Below are positions 57,027 through 64,000 of a stretch of DNA of 64,000 nucleotides, one piece after another (within the stretch, counting starts at the first letter, position 1; every line of letters starts with the position of its first letter). The DNA is from Roseisolibacter agri. Lineage in GTDB: Bacteria; Gemmatimonadota; Gemmatimonadetes; Gemmatimonadales; Gemmatimonadaceae. The stretch covers positions 700,554 through 764,553 of the forward strand of contig NZ_BRXS01000004.1 of NCBI RefSeq assembly GCF_030159095.1, written 5' to 3'. The notes below the pieces were generated by a model that saw nothing but the letters and a program-made list of their open reading frames with translations, was not told the DNA's origin and made no database searches. The translations under genes and the position numbers were made by a program.

Positions 57027-57118
57027 GGGGGCTGATCGGTCCTGGTGGCGGGCCTCGTCTTCACAACCGGTGGGTGGCGCCGGGCGTCGCCGGTCGGTTC
57101 GATTCCCACAGGCTCCCG
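57027..57118 (+). tRNA. selC: Probable selenocysteine tRNA (anticodon TCA)
   Basis: The 92-nt segment fits the bacterial tRNA-Sec plan. Acceptor 57027-57034 pairs with 57110-57117 (7 of 8, including two G-T pairs). The D stem is 57038-57042 with 57050-57054. Anticodon loop CTTCACA has TCA at 57061-57063. A long variable arm (57076-57079 with 57088-57091) precedes T loop TTCGATT with stem 57093-57097/57105-57109. Length equals that of E. coli tRNA-Sec without CCA. One mismatch each in acceptor, anticodon and T stems lowers certainty; it could be a decayed copy. Confidence 0.68.
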
Positions 57119-57133
57119 CCGCGGCGACTCCCC

Positions 57134-57841
57134 GTGCTCAGCCTCGTGCCCGCGCTCTCACGCTTCCTGCATCGCGCCGCGCGCAGTCGCACTCTCGCCA
57201 TCGTCGCCAGCGTGGTGACGATCGGCGCGGGCTCGGCACGCGCGCAGCAGCCCACGCCACCGGTGCCAGCGACTCCGCGCGACACCGCGCGACCGCGCCC
57301 CGACTCGGCGCGCGCGCGCCAGGACACCGCGCGCACCGCGACCGACTCCGCGCGCGGTCCGCGGCGCGCTCGCGCCACGGTCGCGCCGCGCCCGGGGCTC
57401 GAGCCGCCCATCTCGCCGCGCCGTGCGTTCCTCTCGTCGCTGCTGGTGCCGGGGCTCGGACAGGCGCGGCTCGATCGACCGGCCGCCGGCGCGCTCTTCG
57501 TGACGGTGGAGCTGGCGGCCATCACGATGGTCGCCAAGTCGGCGTACGACCTGCGCGCCGCGAAGGCGTTCCGCGCCGACAGCGTCGTGCTCTCCTATCC
57601 CGTGGACACCGCGACCGGGCTGCCGACCACGCGTCCGGTGCGCGGCGAGGGCCCGTTCACGAACGATCTCGTGCGCGCCCGCCGGCTGCATCTCGAGGAC
57701 TGGCTCGCCGTGATCGCGTTCAACCATCTCATCGCGGGCGCCGAGGCGTTCGTCGCCGCGAACCTCTGGGACCTGCCCGCGCAGGTGGGCGCGCAGCGCA
57801 GCCGCAACGGCACGATGCTGCGCGTCAGCGTGTCCTGGTGA
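57134..57841 (+). CDS. Exported DUF5683-like membrane protein with D(T/S)AR repeats
   Basis: I choose GTG 57134 (235 residues); upstream frame runs back through the tRNA-Sec candidate. Residues ~19-37 look like a signal peptide or membrane helix (RTLAIVASVVTIGAGSARAQ). Residues 50-74 hold four copies of D(T/S)AR spaced exactly seven residues apart. The rest (SPRRAFLSSLLVPGLGQARLDRPAAGALF, split: FLSSLLVPGLGQ) resembles DUF5683, an uncharacterised membrane domain. GTG 57146 is another possible start. murI follows after 10 bp. Confidence 0.7.
   Translation: MLSLVPALSRFLHRAARSRTLAIVASVVTIGAGSARAQQPTPPVPATPRDTARPRPDSARARQDTARTATDSARGPRRARATVAPRPGLEPPISPRRAFLSSLLVPGLGQARLDRPAAGALFVTVELAAITMVAKSAYDLRAAKAFRADSVVLSYPVDTATGLPTTRPVRGEGPFTNDLVRARRLHLEDWLAVIAFNHLIAGAEAFVAANLWDLPAQVGAQRSRNGTMLRVSVSW
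57281..57364 (+). repeat. 21-bp period repeat encoding D(T/S)AR heptads
   Basis: Four units of 21 bp code for DTARPRP, DSARARQ, DTARTAT and DSARGPR. The period is exact at the protein level and looser at the DNA level. Confidence 0.8.
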
Positions 57842-57851
57842 TCGTCCGGCG

Positions 57852-58691
57852 ATGAGCGCCCAGCAGCCGCCCGACTCGCCCGTCGTGCACCATCCGGCGG
57901 CGCCGATCGGCGTGTTCGACTCGGGGATCGGTGGGCTCACGGTCGCTCGCGAGATCATGCGCCAGCTGCCGACGGAGTCAATCGTCTACTTCGGCGACAC
58001 CGCGCGCGTGCCGTACGGCCCGAAGAGCCCCGACACCGTGCGCCGCTACAGCCACGAGATCGCGGAGTTCCTCCGCGGTGAGGGGGTGAAGGCGATCGTG
58101 ATCGCGTGCAACACCGCGACCGCGCACGCGCTGCCCATGCTGCGCGCGGAGCAGCCGCTCCCGGTGATCGGCGTCGTCGAGCCAGGGGCGCGCGCGGCGG
58201 TGGGCGCGTCGCGCGGCGGCACGGTGGGCGTCATCGGGACGATGGGGACGATCGCGTCCGGCGCCTACGAGCGCGCCATCCGCGCGCTCCGGCACGACGT
58301 CGCGGTGCTTGGCCAACCGTGCCCGCTGTTCGTGCCCTTCGTCGAGGAGGGCTGGCTGTCGCACGAGGCGACGCGGCTCGTCGCGCACGAGTACCTCGAC
58401 GCGCTGCGCGACCGCTCGATGGACACGCTGGTGCTGGGCTGCACGCACTACCCGCTCCTCAAGCCGCTCATCGGCGAGGTGGTCGGGCGCTCGGTGCGCC
58501 TCATCGACAGCGCCGAGGAGACGGCGGCCGAGACGGGGCGCGTGCTGGTCTCGCGCGGGCTCGCGGCGCCCGCTGGCACGACGCCGCGGCATCGCTTCAT
58601 CGCCAGCGACGCGCCGGACCACTTCTCACGGATGGCGCAGCGCTTCCTCGGGGCGCCGCTCGAGCGCGTCGAGACGGTCACCCTCGGCTGA
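57852..58691 (+). CDS. murI: Glutamate racemase
   Basis: The 279-residue enzyme supplies D-glutamate for peptidoglycan. It has IGVFDSGIGGLTVAREI, YFGDTARVPYGPKS, the first catalytic cysteine Cys86 in IACNTATAHAL and the second Cys197 in LGCTHYPLLKPLI. ATG 57852 is standard. Its 3' end overlaps the convergent lpxH gene by 66 bp. Confidence 0.96.
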   Translation: MSAQQPPDSPVVHHPAAPIGVFDSGIGGLTVAREIMRQLPTESIVYFGDTARVPYGPKSPDTVRRYSHEIAEFLRGEGVKAIVIACNTATAHALPMLRAEQPLPVIGVVEPGARAAVGASRGGTVGVIGTMGTIASGAYERAIRALRHDVAVLGQPCPLFVPFVEEGWLSHEATRLVAHEYLDALRDRSMDTLVLGCTHYPLLKPLIGEVVGRSVRLIDSAEETAAETGRVLVSRGLAAPAGTTPRHRFIASDAPDHFSRMAQRFLGAPLERVETVTLG

Positions 58692-59414
58692 TCCGTCCCA
58701 GCGACAGAGCGCGATCTCGCGCGCGTCCACGCGCAGGTAGGTCGGCGCGTCGAGCCACGAGCCCGGATTCGCGTACACGCCGCCCGTCGACGCGCGCTCC
58801 ACGCCCGCGACGTGCGAGTGGCCGAGCACCAGCAGCTCGATCTGCGGGTCCGACTCGAGCCGCGCGATCCCGGCGCGCCGGATGCCGAGGCCGTCGTCGC
58901 GCGGTCGGTACGTGCGGCTCGCCTGCGAGCTGCCCGTCGCGAGGCGGCTCGCCGCGTCCACGGGCAGCAGGCGAAACGCCGCCTTGGACAGCGGATGCCG
59001 CAGCACCGGGCGGATCGCGCGATAGCCACGGTCCTCGCGCCCGCGCAGGCCGTCGCCGTGCTCCACACGCGCGCGCCAGCCGGCCAGGTCCCCGATCCAG
59101 GGCCCGAAGTGGTAGGTGACGCCCACGTCCTGCCGCAGCACGTCGCCGCCCCAGCAGTCGTGGTTTCCAGCGACCCACGTCACCGGCACGCCGGCGTCGA
59201 CCACGTCGGCGAGCGCCGCGAGCACCCGGAACCCGGTCCGCGGGATGGCCGTGCCCCACTCGAACCAGAAGTCGAACAGGTCGCCGTCGATCATGAGCGA
59301 GCCGGCGCGCCCGGGCAGCGACCGCAGGAACGCGATCAGCGCGCGCTCGGTCTCGCGTGGCGCGACGCCCAGGTGGACGTCGGCGAGGATGAAGCAGGGG
59401 GCGGGTAGCGACAC
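58626..59414 (-). CDS. lpxH: UDP-2,3-diacylglucosamine diphosphatase (LpxH-type)
   Basis: The 262-residue calcineurin-like phosphoesterase hydrolyses UDP-2,3-diacylglucosamine to lipid X in lipid A synthesis. Metal motifs are LADVHLG (Asp12, His14), DGDLFDFWFEW (43-53), AGNHDCWGGD and VLGHSH. The DFWFEW context favours LpxH over other phosphoesterases. GTG 59414 is the likely start; 11 codons further upstream are open. The last 66 bp overlap the end of murI on the opposite strand. Confidence 0.88.
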   Translation of the reverse strand: MSLPAPCFILADVHLGVAPRETERALIAFLRSLPGRAGSLMIDGDLFDFWFEWGTAIPRTGFRVLAALADVVDAGVPVTWVAGNHDCWGGDVLRQDVGVTYHFGPWIGDLAGWRARVEHGDGLRGREDRGYRAIRPVLRHPLSKAAFRLLPVDAASRLATGSSQASRTYRPRDDGLGIRRAGIARLESDPQIELLVLGHSHVAGVERASTGGVYANPGSWLDAPTYLRVDAREIALCRWDGSAEGDRLDALERRPEEALRHP

Positions 59415-59536
59415 GCGCCCAAGTCTAGCCCGCCGCCCGGAGCGCACAAAGTCGCGGTCGGGTGGACAATGCCCCCTGGCTCCGGCGATCTTGCCCGCGA
59501 CGCGCGCCGCCGGCGCGCCCGACCGTCCCGCCTCCC

Positions 59537-59974
59537 GTGAGCCGCGTCCACACGTCCGAGCTGCGCGTCCGCTACGCCGAAACCGACCAGATGGGGGTGG
59601 TGTACCATGCCAACTACCTCGCCTGGTGCGAGGTCGGCCGCACCGACTGGATCCGCGCGGCGGGCATGAGCTACCGCGACATGGAGGCGCAGGGCGTCGG
59701 GCTCGCGGTCAGCGACCTGCAGATGCGCTTCCACGCGGCCGCGACGTACGACGACGTGGTTCGCGTCGAGACCCGCTGCACCGAGGTGCGCTCGCGCACC
59801 GTCACCTTCGAGTATCTCGTGACCAGGGCTGATACCGGGGCGCGGCTCGTGAGCGCGACGACGCGGTTGATCGCGATCGACCGCCAGGGACGCACGATGG
59901 CGATGCCCGCCGCCGTGCGCGAGCTGCTCGAGCGCGCCGCGGCCGACGGATCGGCGTCGGAGGCGTCCGCATGA
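59537..59974 (+). CDS. YbgC/FadM-family acyl-CoA thioesterase
   Basis: The 145-residue hotdog-fold protein has the 4-hydroxybenzoyl-CoA thioesterase motif YAETDQMGVVYHANYLAWCEVGR (split: ETDQMGVVYHANYL) with Asp17 and His24. GTG 59537 starts just before it; the frame 25 codons upstream is Pro/Arg-rich and unlikely. YbgC proteins hydrolyse acyl-CoA and are tied to phospholipid metabolism. The stop overlaps the next lipoprotein gene. Confidence 0.9.
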   Translation: MSRVHTSELRVRYAETDQMGVVYHANYLAWCEVGRTDWIRAAGMSYRDMEAQGVGLAVSDLQMRFHAAATYDDVVRVETRCTEVRSRTVTFEYLVTRADTGARLVSATTRLIAIDRQGRTMAMPAAVRELLERAAADGSASEASA

Positions 59975-60612
59975 CGCGCTCGCGCGCCATCGCGCTCGCG
60001 ACGCTGGCGCTCACGGGAGCGGCATCCTGCGCACCGCGTGCGCGCCCGCTCGCCGGAGCCGTGGTGCCCAGGGTCGCGCTCCCGTCGACGACGCTGTCCA
60101 CGCGGCCGCAGCGCGTCGTCTTCCGCTGGCGCTACGATGAGGCGGAGGGCTTCAGCGCGCGCGGCGAGGGCGTCGCGCGGCTCGTGTCGCCGGACTCGGG
60201 CCGGCTCGACTTCTTCGTCGACGGTGGACTCGGCGGCGGCTACGCCATCCTGATCGGCGACCGCGTGACGGCGCCCGGCGGCGAGATGGTGCGACGCCTC
60301 ATCCCGCCCGCGCCGCTGCTCTGGGCGGCGCTCGGCCGCCTCGCGCTGCCGGCCGCCCCGGACACGACCGTGCGCGCGTCCGGCGACACCCTGCGCGCCG
60401 ACGTCGGACGTGATCCGACCTGGCGTGCGACCTTCATCGGCGCGCGCCTCGCGCGCCTCGAGCGCATCGACGGGGGGCGCATCCAGGAGTGGATGCAGCG
60501 CGACTCGTCGGTGGTGCGCTACCGACACGAGGGCGAGCGCCGCGGGCTCTCGCTCGACGTGCAACGTACGGAGTCCGTCGATGGCTTCCCGGCTTCCATC
60601 TGGCCGCGCTGA
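59971..60612 (+). CDS. Predicted lipoprotein, function unknown
   Basis: The 213-residue protein starts with a lipoprotein signal (MTRSRAIALATLALTGAASC, Cys20). The mature part is beta-type and contains alternating hydrophobic strands (RLDFFVDGGLGGGYAILIG). It is placed directly before lptE and after a thioesterase, and resembles LolB/DUF4292-type outer-membrane lipoproteins in plan, though no firm motif is seen. It overlaps the thioesterase stop by 4 bp. Confidence 0.72.
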   Translation: MTRSRAIALATLALTGAASCAPRARPLAGAVVPRVALPSTTLSTRPQRVVFRWRYDEAEGFSARGEGVARLVSPDSGRLDFFVDGGLGGGYAILIGDRVTAPGGEMVRRLIPPAPLLWAALGRLALPAAPDTTVRASGDTLRADVGRDPTWRATFIGARLARLERIDGGRIQEWMQRDSSVVRYRHEGERRGLSLDVQRTESVDGFPASIWPR

Positions 60613-60634
60613 GCGTCCGCGGGCCTCGCGCGTG

Positions 60635-61147
60635 ATGCGCGCGCGCCGCTGGGCGCTCGCGCTCGTCCTCGGCGCGTCGGTCGGCGTGCAGGGCTGTCGC
60701 TTCTCGCCCTACAAGTTCCAGGGCGGCGGGCTGCCGCCGCACGTGCGCACGATGGCGGTGCTGCCGTTCGAGAACGACACGCCCGTGCCCGAGCTGCAGC
60801 GCGAGCTGTTCGAGGCGATGCGCCGGGAGCTGCAGAACCGCCTCAACCTCCGCGACGCGTCCGAGGCGAAGGCCGACGCGATCGTGCGCGGGACGATCGT
60901 GAAGTACGACATCGACGTGCCGATCGGCTTCAGCGCCGATCCCACGCAGGCGACGACCGCGCGCCGCCAGCTGCAGCTGGTCGTCGACGTGGCGATCATC
61001 GATCAGGCGAGCGGTCGCACGCTCTGGGAGAAGAAGGGGCTCACGGCGAAGGGCGAGTACTCCGAGCAGGCCGAGGCGGCCGGTCGCAGGCAGGCGATCG
61101 AGGAGGTCATCGCCGACATCATCGAGGGAGCGACCTCACAGTGGTGA
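60635..61147 (+). CDS. lptE: LptE-type LPS-assembly lipoprotein
   Basis: The 170-residue protein has lipobox VQGC with Cys21 (start ATG 60635, the first Met directly before the signal peptide; earlier in-frame starts overlap the previous gene). The mature domain has the LptE-like fold [24 protein letters not shown] and [16 protein letters not shown]. LptE plugs LptD, the outer-membrane LPS translocon. Together with lpxH this supports a lipid A-containing outer membrane. Confidence 0.85.
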   Translation: MRARRWALALVLGASVGVQGCRFSPYKFQGGGLPPHVRTMAVLPFENDTPVPELQRELFEAMRRELQNRLNLRDASEAKADAIVRGTIVKYDIDVPIGFSADPTQATTARRQLQLVVDVAIIDQASGRTLWEKKGLTAKGEYSEQAEAAGRRQAIEEVIADIIEGATSQW

Positions 61148-61644
61148 GCCCCGTCGTCGAGCTCGCGTTCGATCCGGCGCGCAAGATCATGGGGTGGGAC
61201 GAGGCGCGCGCGTGGCGCGCGACGCAGCGCGGCCGGCTCGTCTTCACCAATGGCGTGTTCGACCTGCTGCATCCCGGGCACATCGACGTGCTCGTGGGAT
61301 CGCGGCGACAGGGCGATGCGCTCGTCGTCGGGCTCAATGCCGATGCGTCGGTGCGCCGGCTCAAGGGTCCCGAGCGTCCCGTGCGCTCCGAGGCGGAGCG
61401 CGCATACGTGCTCGCCGCGCTGGCGGCGGTCGACGCAGTCGTCGTGTTCGCCGAGGACACGCCGCTGGAGCTGGTGCGCTGGCTGCAGCCGGACGTGATC
61501 GTGAAGGGCGGGGACTACCGGGAGGACACGATCGTCGGCGCGCCGGAGGTGCGGGCGCGCGGCGGCGACGTCGTCGTCATCCCGCTCACGCCCGGGCAGT
61601 CCACCACCTCCATCATCGAGAAGCTCCGTGGCGGCATCCGCTGA
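61141..61644 (+). CDS. hldE: D-glycero-beta-D-manno-heptose 1-phosphate adenylyltransferase (HldE C-terminal type)
   Basis: The 167-residue nucleotidyltransferase has the motifs [16 protein letters not shown] (T/HxGH) and [12 protein letters not shown], and a closing [11 protein letters not shown] (ISTTxII motif). It is the RfaE2 half alone; the kinase half (RfaE1) is not in the window. It makes ADP-heptose for LPS inner core. GTG 61141 overlaps the lptE stop and its end overlaps rph by 17 bp. Confidence 0.9.
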   Translation: MVSPVVELAFDPARKIMGWDEARAWRATQRGRLVFTNGVFDLLHPGHIDVLVGSRRQGDALVVGLNADASVRRLKGPERPVRSEAERAYVLAALAAVDAVVVFAEDTPLELVRWLQPDVIVKGGDYREDTIVGAPEVRARGGDVVVIPLTPGQSTTSIIEKLRGGIR

Positions 61645-62383
61645 GGTTCCATCCGTCGACGGCGCCGCGCGCGCCGCGGACGCCCTGCGCCCCGTCACGC
61701 TGGAGCGCGGCGTGGCGGAGTACGCCGAGGGCTCCTGCCTGATCGCGTTCGGCAAGACGCGTGTGCTGTGCACGGCCAGCGTCGAGGCGGGCGTTCCGGG
61801 GTGGCGACGCGGCTCCGGTCAGGGCTGGCTGACGGCGGAGTACGCGATGCTTCCGCGCGCGACGCGCACGCGCACCCCGCGCGAGCGCGCGCAGCTCGGC
61901 GGCCGCACGCAGGAGATCCAGCGGCTGATCGGCCGCAGCGTGCGCGCGATGCTCGACGACTTCCGGTTCGGCGAGGTGACGGTGCGCATCGACTGCGACG
62001 TGCTGCAGGCCGACGGCGGCACGCGCACGGCGGCCATCACGGGCGCGGCGGTCGCGGTGGTCGATGCGTTCGACGCGGCCGTCACGAACGGGCTGATCGT
62101 CGCGTCACCGGTGCGGCGCCGCGTGGCTGCCGTCAGCGTGGGCGTGATCGACGGCGTGCCGCGGCTCGACCTCGACTACGAGCAGGACGTCCGCGCGCTG
62201 GTCGACATGAACGTCGTCATGAGCAGCGAGGGCCGGTTCGTGGAGGTGCAGGGCACTGGCGAGAACGGGACCTTCGACCGGGCGGAGCTCGACCGGCTCC
62301 TCGAGCTCGCGACCGCGGGCATCCGCGAGCTCGACGCCCGCCAGCAGGCCGCGCTCGCGCAGCCCGTCGATCCGCGCTCGTGA
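61628..62383 (+). CDS. rph: Ribonuclease PH
   Basis: The 251-residue phosphorolytic exonuclease trims tRNA 3' ends. It has [61 protein letters not shown] (split: [14 protein letters not shown]) and the end QGTGENGTF. It starts at GTG 61628 within hldE and overlaps rdgB by 4 bp. The following tRNA cluster is a natural substrate group. Confidence 0.95.
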   Translation: MAASAEVPSVDGAARAADALRPVTLERGVAEYAEGSCLIAFGKTRVLCTASVEAGVPGWRRGSGQGWLTAEYAMLPRATRTRTPRERAQLGGRTQEIQRLIGRSVRAMLDDFRFGEVTVRIDCDVLQADGGTRTAAITGAAVAVVDAFDAAVTNGLIVASPVRRRVAAVSVGVIDGVPRLDLDYEQDVRALVDMNVVMSSEGRFVEVQGTGENGTFDRAELDRLLELATAGIRELDARQQAALAQPVDPRS

Positions 62384-63024
62384 CCGCCCAGCTTCCCGCG
62401 CGGGTGCTCGTCGCCACGCGCAACGCCGGCAAGCTCGTGGAGCTGCGGCCGATGTTCGCTGCCATCGGGCGCGAGGTCGTCGACCTCGACTCGGCCGGCG
62501 TGCCGGAGACGCCGGACGAGGATGCGATCGAGGCGTTCGACACGTTCGAGGCGAACGCGCTGGCCAAGGCGCGCCACTTCCACCGTGCGAGTGGCGGACT
62601 GCCGACGGTGGCCGACGACTCGGGGCTGGAGGTCCTCGCGCTGGGCGGCGCGCCAGGCGTGCGCAGCAAAAGCTACGCGACGGCGGCGCCTGGCCAGTCG
62701 CAGACGCAGGCCAACAACGACCGGCTGCTCCAGGCGCTCGCCTCGGAGGAGGACCGCCGCGGGCGCTTCGTCTGCGCGGTGGCATTCGTCGACGCCGACC
62801 GGGAGCTGGTCGTGCGTGGTGAGACCACGGGCGTGATCACCCGAGAGGCCCGCGGCGCGGGCGGCTTCGGCTACGATCCGCTGTTCCTGAGCGACGACCT
62901 CGGGCAGACGCTGGCCGAGGCGGGGCCGGAGGCGAAGGCGCGGGTCGGACATCGCGGCCGGGCGTTCGTCGCGCTCACCGCGGCGCTGGGCGCCGTGCCG
63001 CCGAGCGGGCCCTCCGCCGGTTGA
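62380..63024 (+). CDS. rdgB: dITP/XTP pyrophosphatase (Ham1)
   Basis: The 214-residue enzyme removes dITP, ITP and XTP from the nucleotide pool. It has [45 protein letters not shown] and [14 protein letters not shown] 62380 is inside the rph stop. The usual GVYSARYAG is altered to GVRSKSYAT. It closes the cluster; the TGA of its stop codon (63022-63024) lies within the tRNA promoter -35 box. Confidence 0.94.
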   Translation: MTAQLPARVLVATRNAGKLVELRPMFAAIGREVVDLDSAGVPETPDEDAIEAFDTFEANALAKARHFHRASGGLPTVADDSGLEVLALGGAPGVRSKSYATAAPGQSQTQANNDRLLQALASEEDRRGRFVCAVAFVDADRELVVRGETTGVITREARGAGGFGYDPLFLSDDLGQTLAEAGPEAKARVGHRGRAFVALTAALGAVPPSGPSAG

Positions 63025-63049
63025 CGTCGGCAGCGGGAGCGGCTACACT
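63021..63049 (+). promoter_or_regulatory. Promoter of the tRNA-Pro/Arg/Lys cluster
   Basis: TTGACG (63021-63026), 17-nt spacer, TACACT (63044-63049), 12 bp before tRNA-Pro. The -35 overlaps the rdgB stop codon. Confidence 0.75.
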
Positions 63050-63061
63050 AACGCCGCACTC

Positions 63062-63135
63062 CGGGGCGTAGCGTAGCCTGGTATCGCGCCTGCTTTGGGA
63101 GCAGGAGGTCGCTGGTTCAAATCCAGTCGCCCCGA
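63062..63135 (+). tRNA. tRNA-Pro (anticodon TGG)
   Basis: The 74-nt cloverleaf has acceptor CGGGGCG/CGCCCCG, anticodon stem CCTGC/GCAGG with loop TTTGGGA (TGG), and T loop in GGTTCAAATCC. CCA is not encoded. Confidence 0.95.
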
Positions 63136-63179
63136 CCTAGCAGGGAAGCCCCGGAGGCAAGGGACTCCCCGACGCCGAT

Positions 63180-63256
63180 GCGCCAGTAGCTCAGGTGGAT
63201 AGAGCGACAGCCTTCTAAGCTGTTGGTCGGGGGTTCGAGTCCCTCCTGGCGCGCCA
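63180..63256 (+). tRNA. tRNA-Arg (anticodon TCT)
   Basis: Acceptor GCGCCAG/CTGGCGC, anticodon stem ACAGC/GCTGT with loop CTTCTAA (TCT), T loop in GGTTCGAGTCC. The discriminator G is followed by an encoded CCA (63254-63256). Confidence 0.95.
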
Positions 63257-63289
63257 GAACAGGGCTCGTTACGTTGCGCCTTGTCGTCA

Positions 63290-63361
63290 GCTCCGATAGC
63301 TCAATGGTAGAGCAGCTGACTCTTAATCAGTAGGTTGTAGGTTCGAGTCCTACTCGGAGCA
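63290..63361 (+). tRNA. tRNA-Lys (anticodon CTT)
   Basis: Acceptor GCTCCGA/TCGGAGC with discriminator A, anticodon loop CTCTTAA (CTT) on a GCTGA/TCAGT stem, T loop in GGTTCGAGTCC. CCA is not encoded. Confidence 0.94.
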
Positions 63362-63374
63362 CTAGCAGCACCAG

Positions 63375-63406
63375 AGCCGGGGTCGCTCTTCGGAGCGGCC
63401 CCGGCT
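63375..63406 (+). terminator. Terminator of the tRNA cluster
   Basis: A 14-bp stem (63375-63388 with 63393-63406, one G-T pair) with tetraloop TTCG, 13 bp after tRNA-Lys. Confidence 0.85.
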
Positions 63407-63534
63407 TCGTCTCCCGGCGCCGGGGTAGGGGCGCCCGCGGGTGTGGAACCCCGGGAAAGCCGCGGGTTACTACCTGGCCCTGGCGAAGTTGCCGGGCGGT
63501 GAGGGCGAGTCGAAACAGAAGTTCTCGACCCCCC

Positions 63535-63562
63535 TTGAACACCGAGCTGGACCCGCTATTAT
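63535..63562 (+). promoter_or_regulatory. rRNA promoter P1
   Basis: TTGAAC (63535-63540), 16-nt spacer, TATTAT (63557-63562). The -10 box is the closest to consensus in the window. Confidence 0.65.
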
Positions 63563-63662
63563 TAAGTCATGCGCTGCTGACGCGGCGCGGCAAGTCGAAG
63601 TGCCGGAGCGGTTTAGGTCGGCACGCCTCAAGTGAAGCACGAGCGAAATGCTCGAAGCGGCC

Positions 63663-63691
63663 TTGACGAAACGACGCTGCCGAAGTACAAT
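63663..63691 (+). promoter_or_regulatory. rRNA promoter P2
   Basis: TTGACG (63663-63668), 17-nt spacer, TACAAT (63686-63691). Tandem with P1, 128 bp apart. Confidence 0.75.
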
Positions 63692-63887
63692 AAGAGGCTG
63701 CCGCGGAAATCGCGGCGACCGACGCTGATTGACAATCGAGAAGAGATCGTTGGATGTGCGAGGCGGACTCGTAGACCCGGCAGCGACAGGCGGCCGGCGA
63801 GAGTTCAGACCTGATCATTCAAGTGATTCGGACACGCTGTCTCCGCGACAGCGTGAGACAGCGGTTCGATTTAGAGCAGACAAACAC

Positions 63888-64000
63888 TCATTGGAGAGTT
63901 TGATCCTGGCTCAGGACGAACGCTGGCGGCGTGCTTAACACATGCAAGTCTAGGGGGCCCGCAAGGGTCACCGGCGAACGGGTGCGTAACACGTGAGCGA
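63888..64000 (+). rRNA. rrs: 16S ribosomal RNA, 5' end (truncated by window)
   Basis: The universal 16S start is visible: AGAGTTTGATCCTGGCTCAG at 63895-63914, then ACGAACGCTGGCGGCGTGC, TTAACACATGCAAGTC and GGTGCGTAACACGTGAG. By E. coli numbering, base 1 falls near 63888. About 113 nt are present; the rest lies beyond the window. Confidence 0.97.

Larger units (their letters stand above)
63407..63887 (+). other. rRNA operon promoter and leader region
   Basis: No protein gene is credible here. Beyond the two promoters the leader holds three hairpins: 63640-63654 and 63700-63716, both with GAAAT loops, and a 9-bp stem at 63833-63855 about 30 nt before 16S. A further TTGACA at 63729-63734 has a poor -10 partner (GGATGT). 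The last hairpin may belong to the pre-16S processing structure. Confidence 0.65.

Noticed and set aside
56879..57133. Upstream extension of the DUF5683-like gene
   Set aside because: It crosses the tRNA-Sec candidate and is Arg-rich without a family signal; starts at 57134 or 57146 come just before the signal segment.
63327..63542. Small minus-strand frame over tRNA-Lys ending in RVGLEPTTY
   Set aside because: This peptide is a known artefact of translating the complement of a tRNA gene.
63729..63752. Third rRNA promoter from TTGACA at 63729
   Set aside because: The matching -10 would be GGATGT, much poorer than the others; noted only in the leader entry.

Overview
The window is a GC-rich chromosomal segment from a Gram-negative bacterium, most likely a member of the Gemmatimonadota. 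The evidence is circumstantial: Asp/Ala/Arg-rich proteins with many GTG starts and 4-bp gene overlaps, lipid A and LPS transport/heptose genes (lpxH, lptE, hldE-type), a PEP-CTERM protein, a bacillithiol-type bshA, a Bat aerotolerance operon with fused members, and repeated D(T/S)AR tracts in exported proteins. I see no phage, insertion sequence, CRISPR array or other transferred island. This is almost entirely core genome.

Layout. 1-4096: the end of a pyrimidine operon (pyrR, pyrB, pyrC) that runs through 4-bp overlaps into a class II aldolase gene and a coiled-coil zinc-ribbon gene. 4120-8386: rpsT on the minus strand, then site-2 protease, scpA, scpB and an rluB-type pseudouridine synthase with a 310-residue basic extension. 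8558-17268: a MoxR/Bat operon (moxR, DUF58, a BatD-like membrane protein, BatA, a BatB-BatC fusion, a BatD-BatE fusion). 17315-22958: mutL, miaA, bshA, uppP, birA. 23127-25271: CIRCE-controlled groES-groEL. 25359-30936 (minus): a PEP-CTERM gene, then a six-gene operon read roadblock, response regulator, mannose-1-phosphate guanylyltransferase, GlmU-like transferase, MBL hydrolase, carbonic anhydrase. 31124-40029: lipoprotein, serS, histidine kinase, pcrA, gatC, gatA, gatB. 40054-42591 (minus): Zn-phospholipase-like protein, two small membrane proteins and a P-II-like protein. 42732-44821: murA and pgeF. 44849-52662: the translation operon rimP, nusA, L7Ae-like gene, infB, rbfA, truB, ribF, preceded by a terminator-like hairpin. 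52703-55499: secD-secF. 55593-63024: tatD, ridA, a probable tRNA-Sec, an exported DUF5683-like protein, murI, lpxH (opposite strand), ybgC-type thioesterase, lipoprotein, lptE, hldE-type adenylyltransferase, rph, rdgB. 63062-63361: tRNA-Pro, tRNA-Arg, tRNA-Lys. 63535-64000: tandem rRNA promoters, a leader, and the first ~113 nt of a 16S rRNA gene.

A recurrent promoter form is readable by eye: TTGAC- or TTGAA-type -35 boxes, usually 17 nt, then TA-starting -10 boxes such as TAGGTT, TACCTT, TAACCT, TACACT, TACAAT. It sits in front of most operon starts here.

The most interesting points are a MurA whose active-site cysteine position is aspartate, a good candidate selenocysteine tRNA, a probable attenuator in the rimP-nusA-infB leader, a BatB-BatC fusion carrying a buried lipoprotein signal, a MutL with a degenerate C(P/N)HGRP motif, and divergent murA/P-II-like promoters sharing one -10 region. 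I did not find a convincing wholly new multi-gene system.
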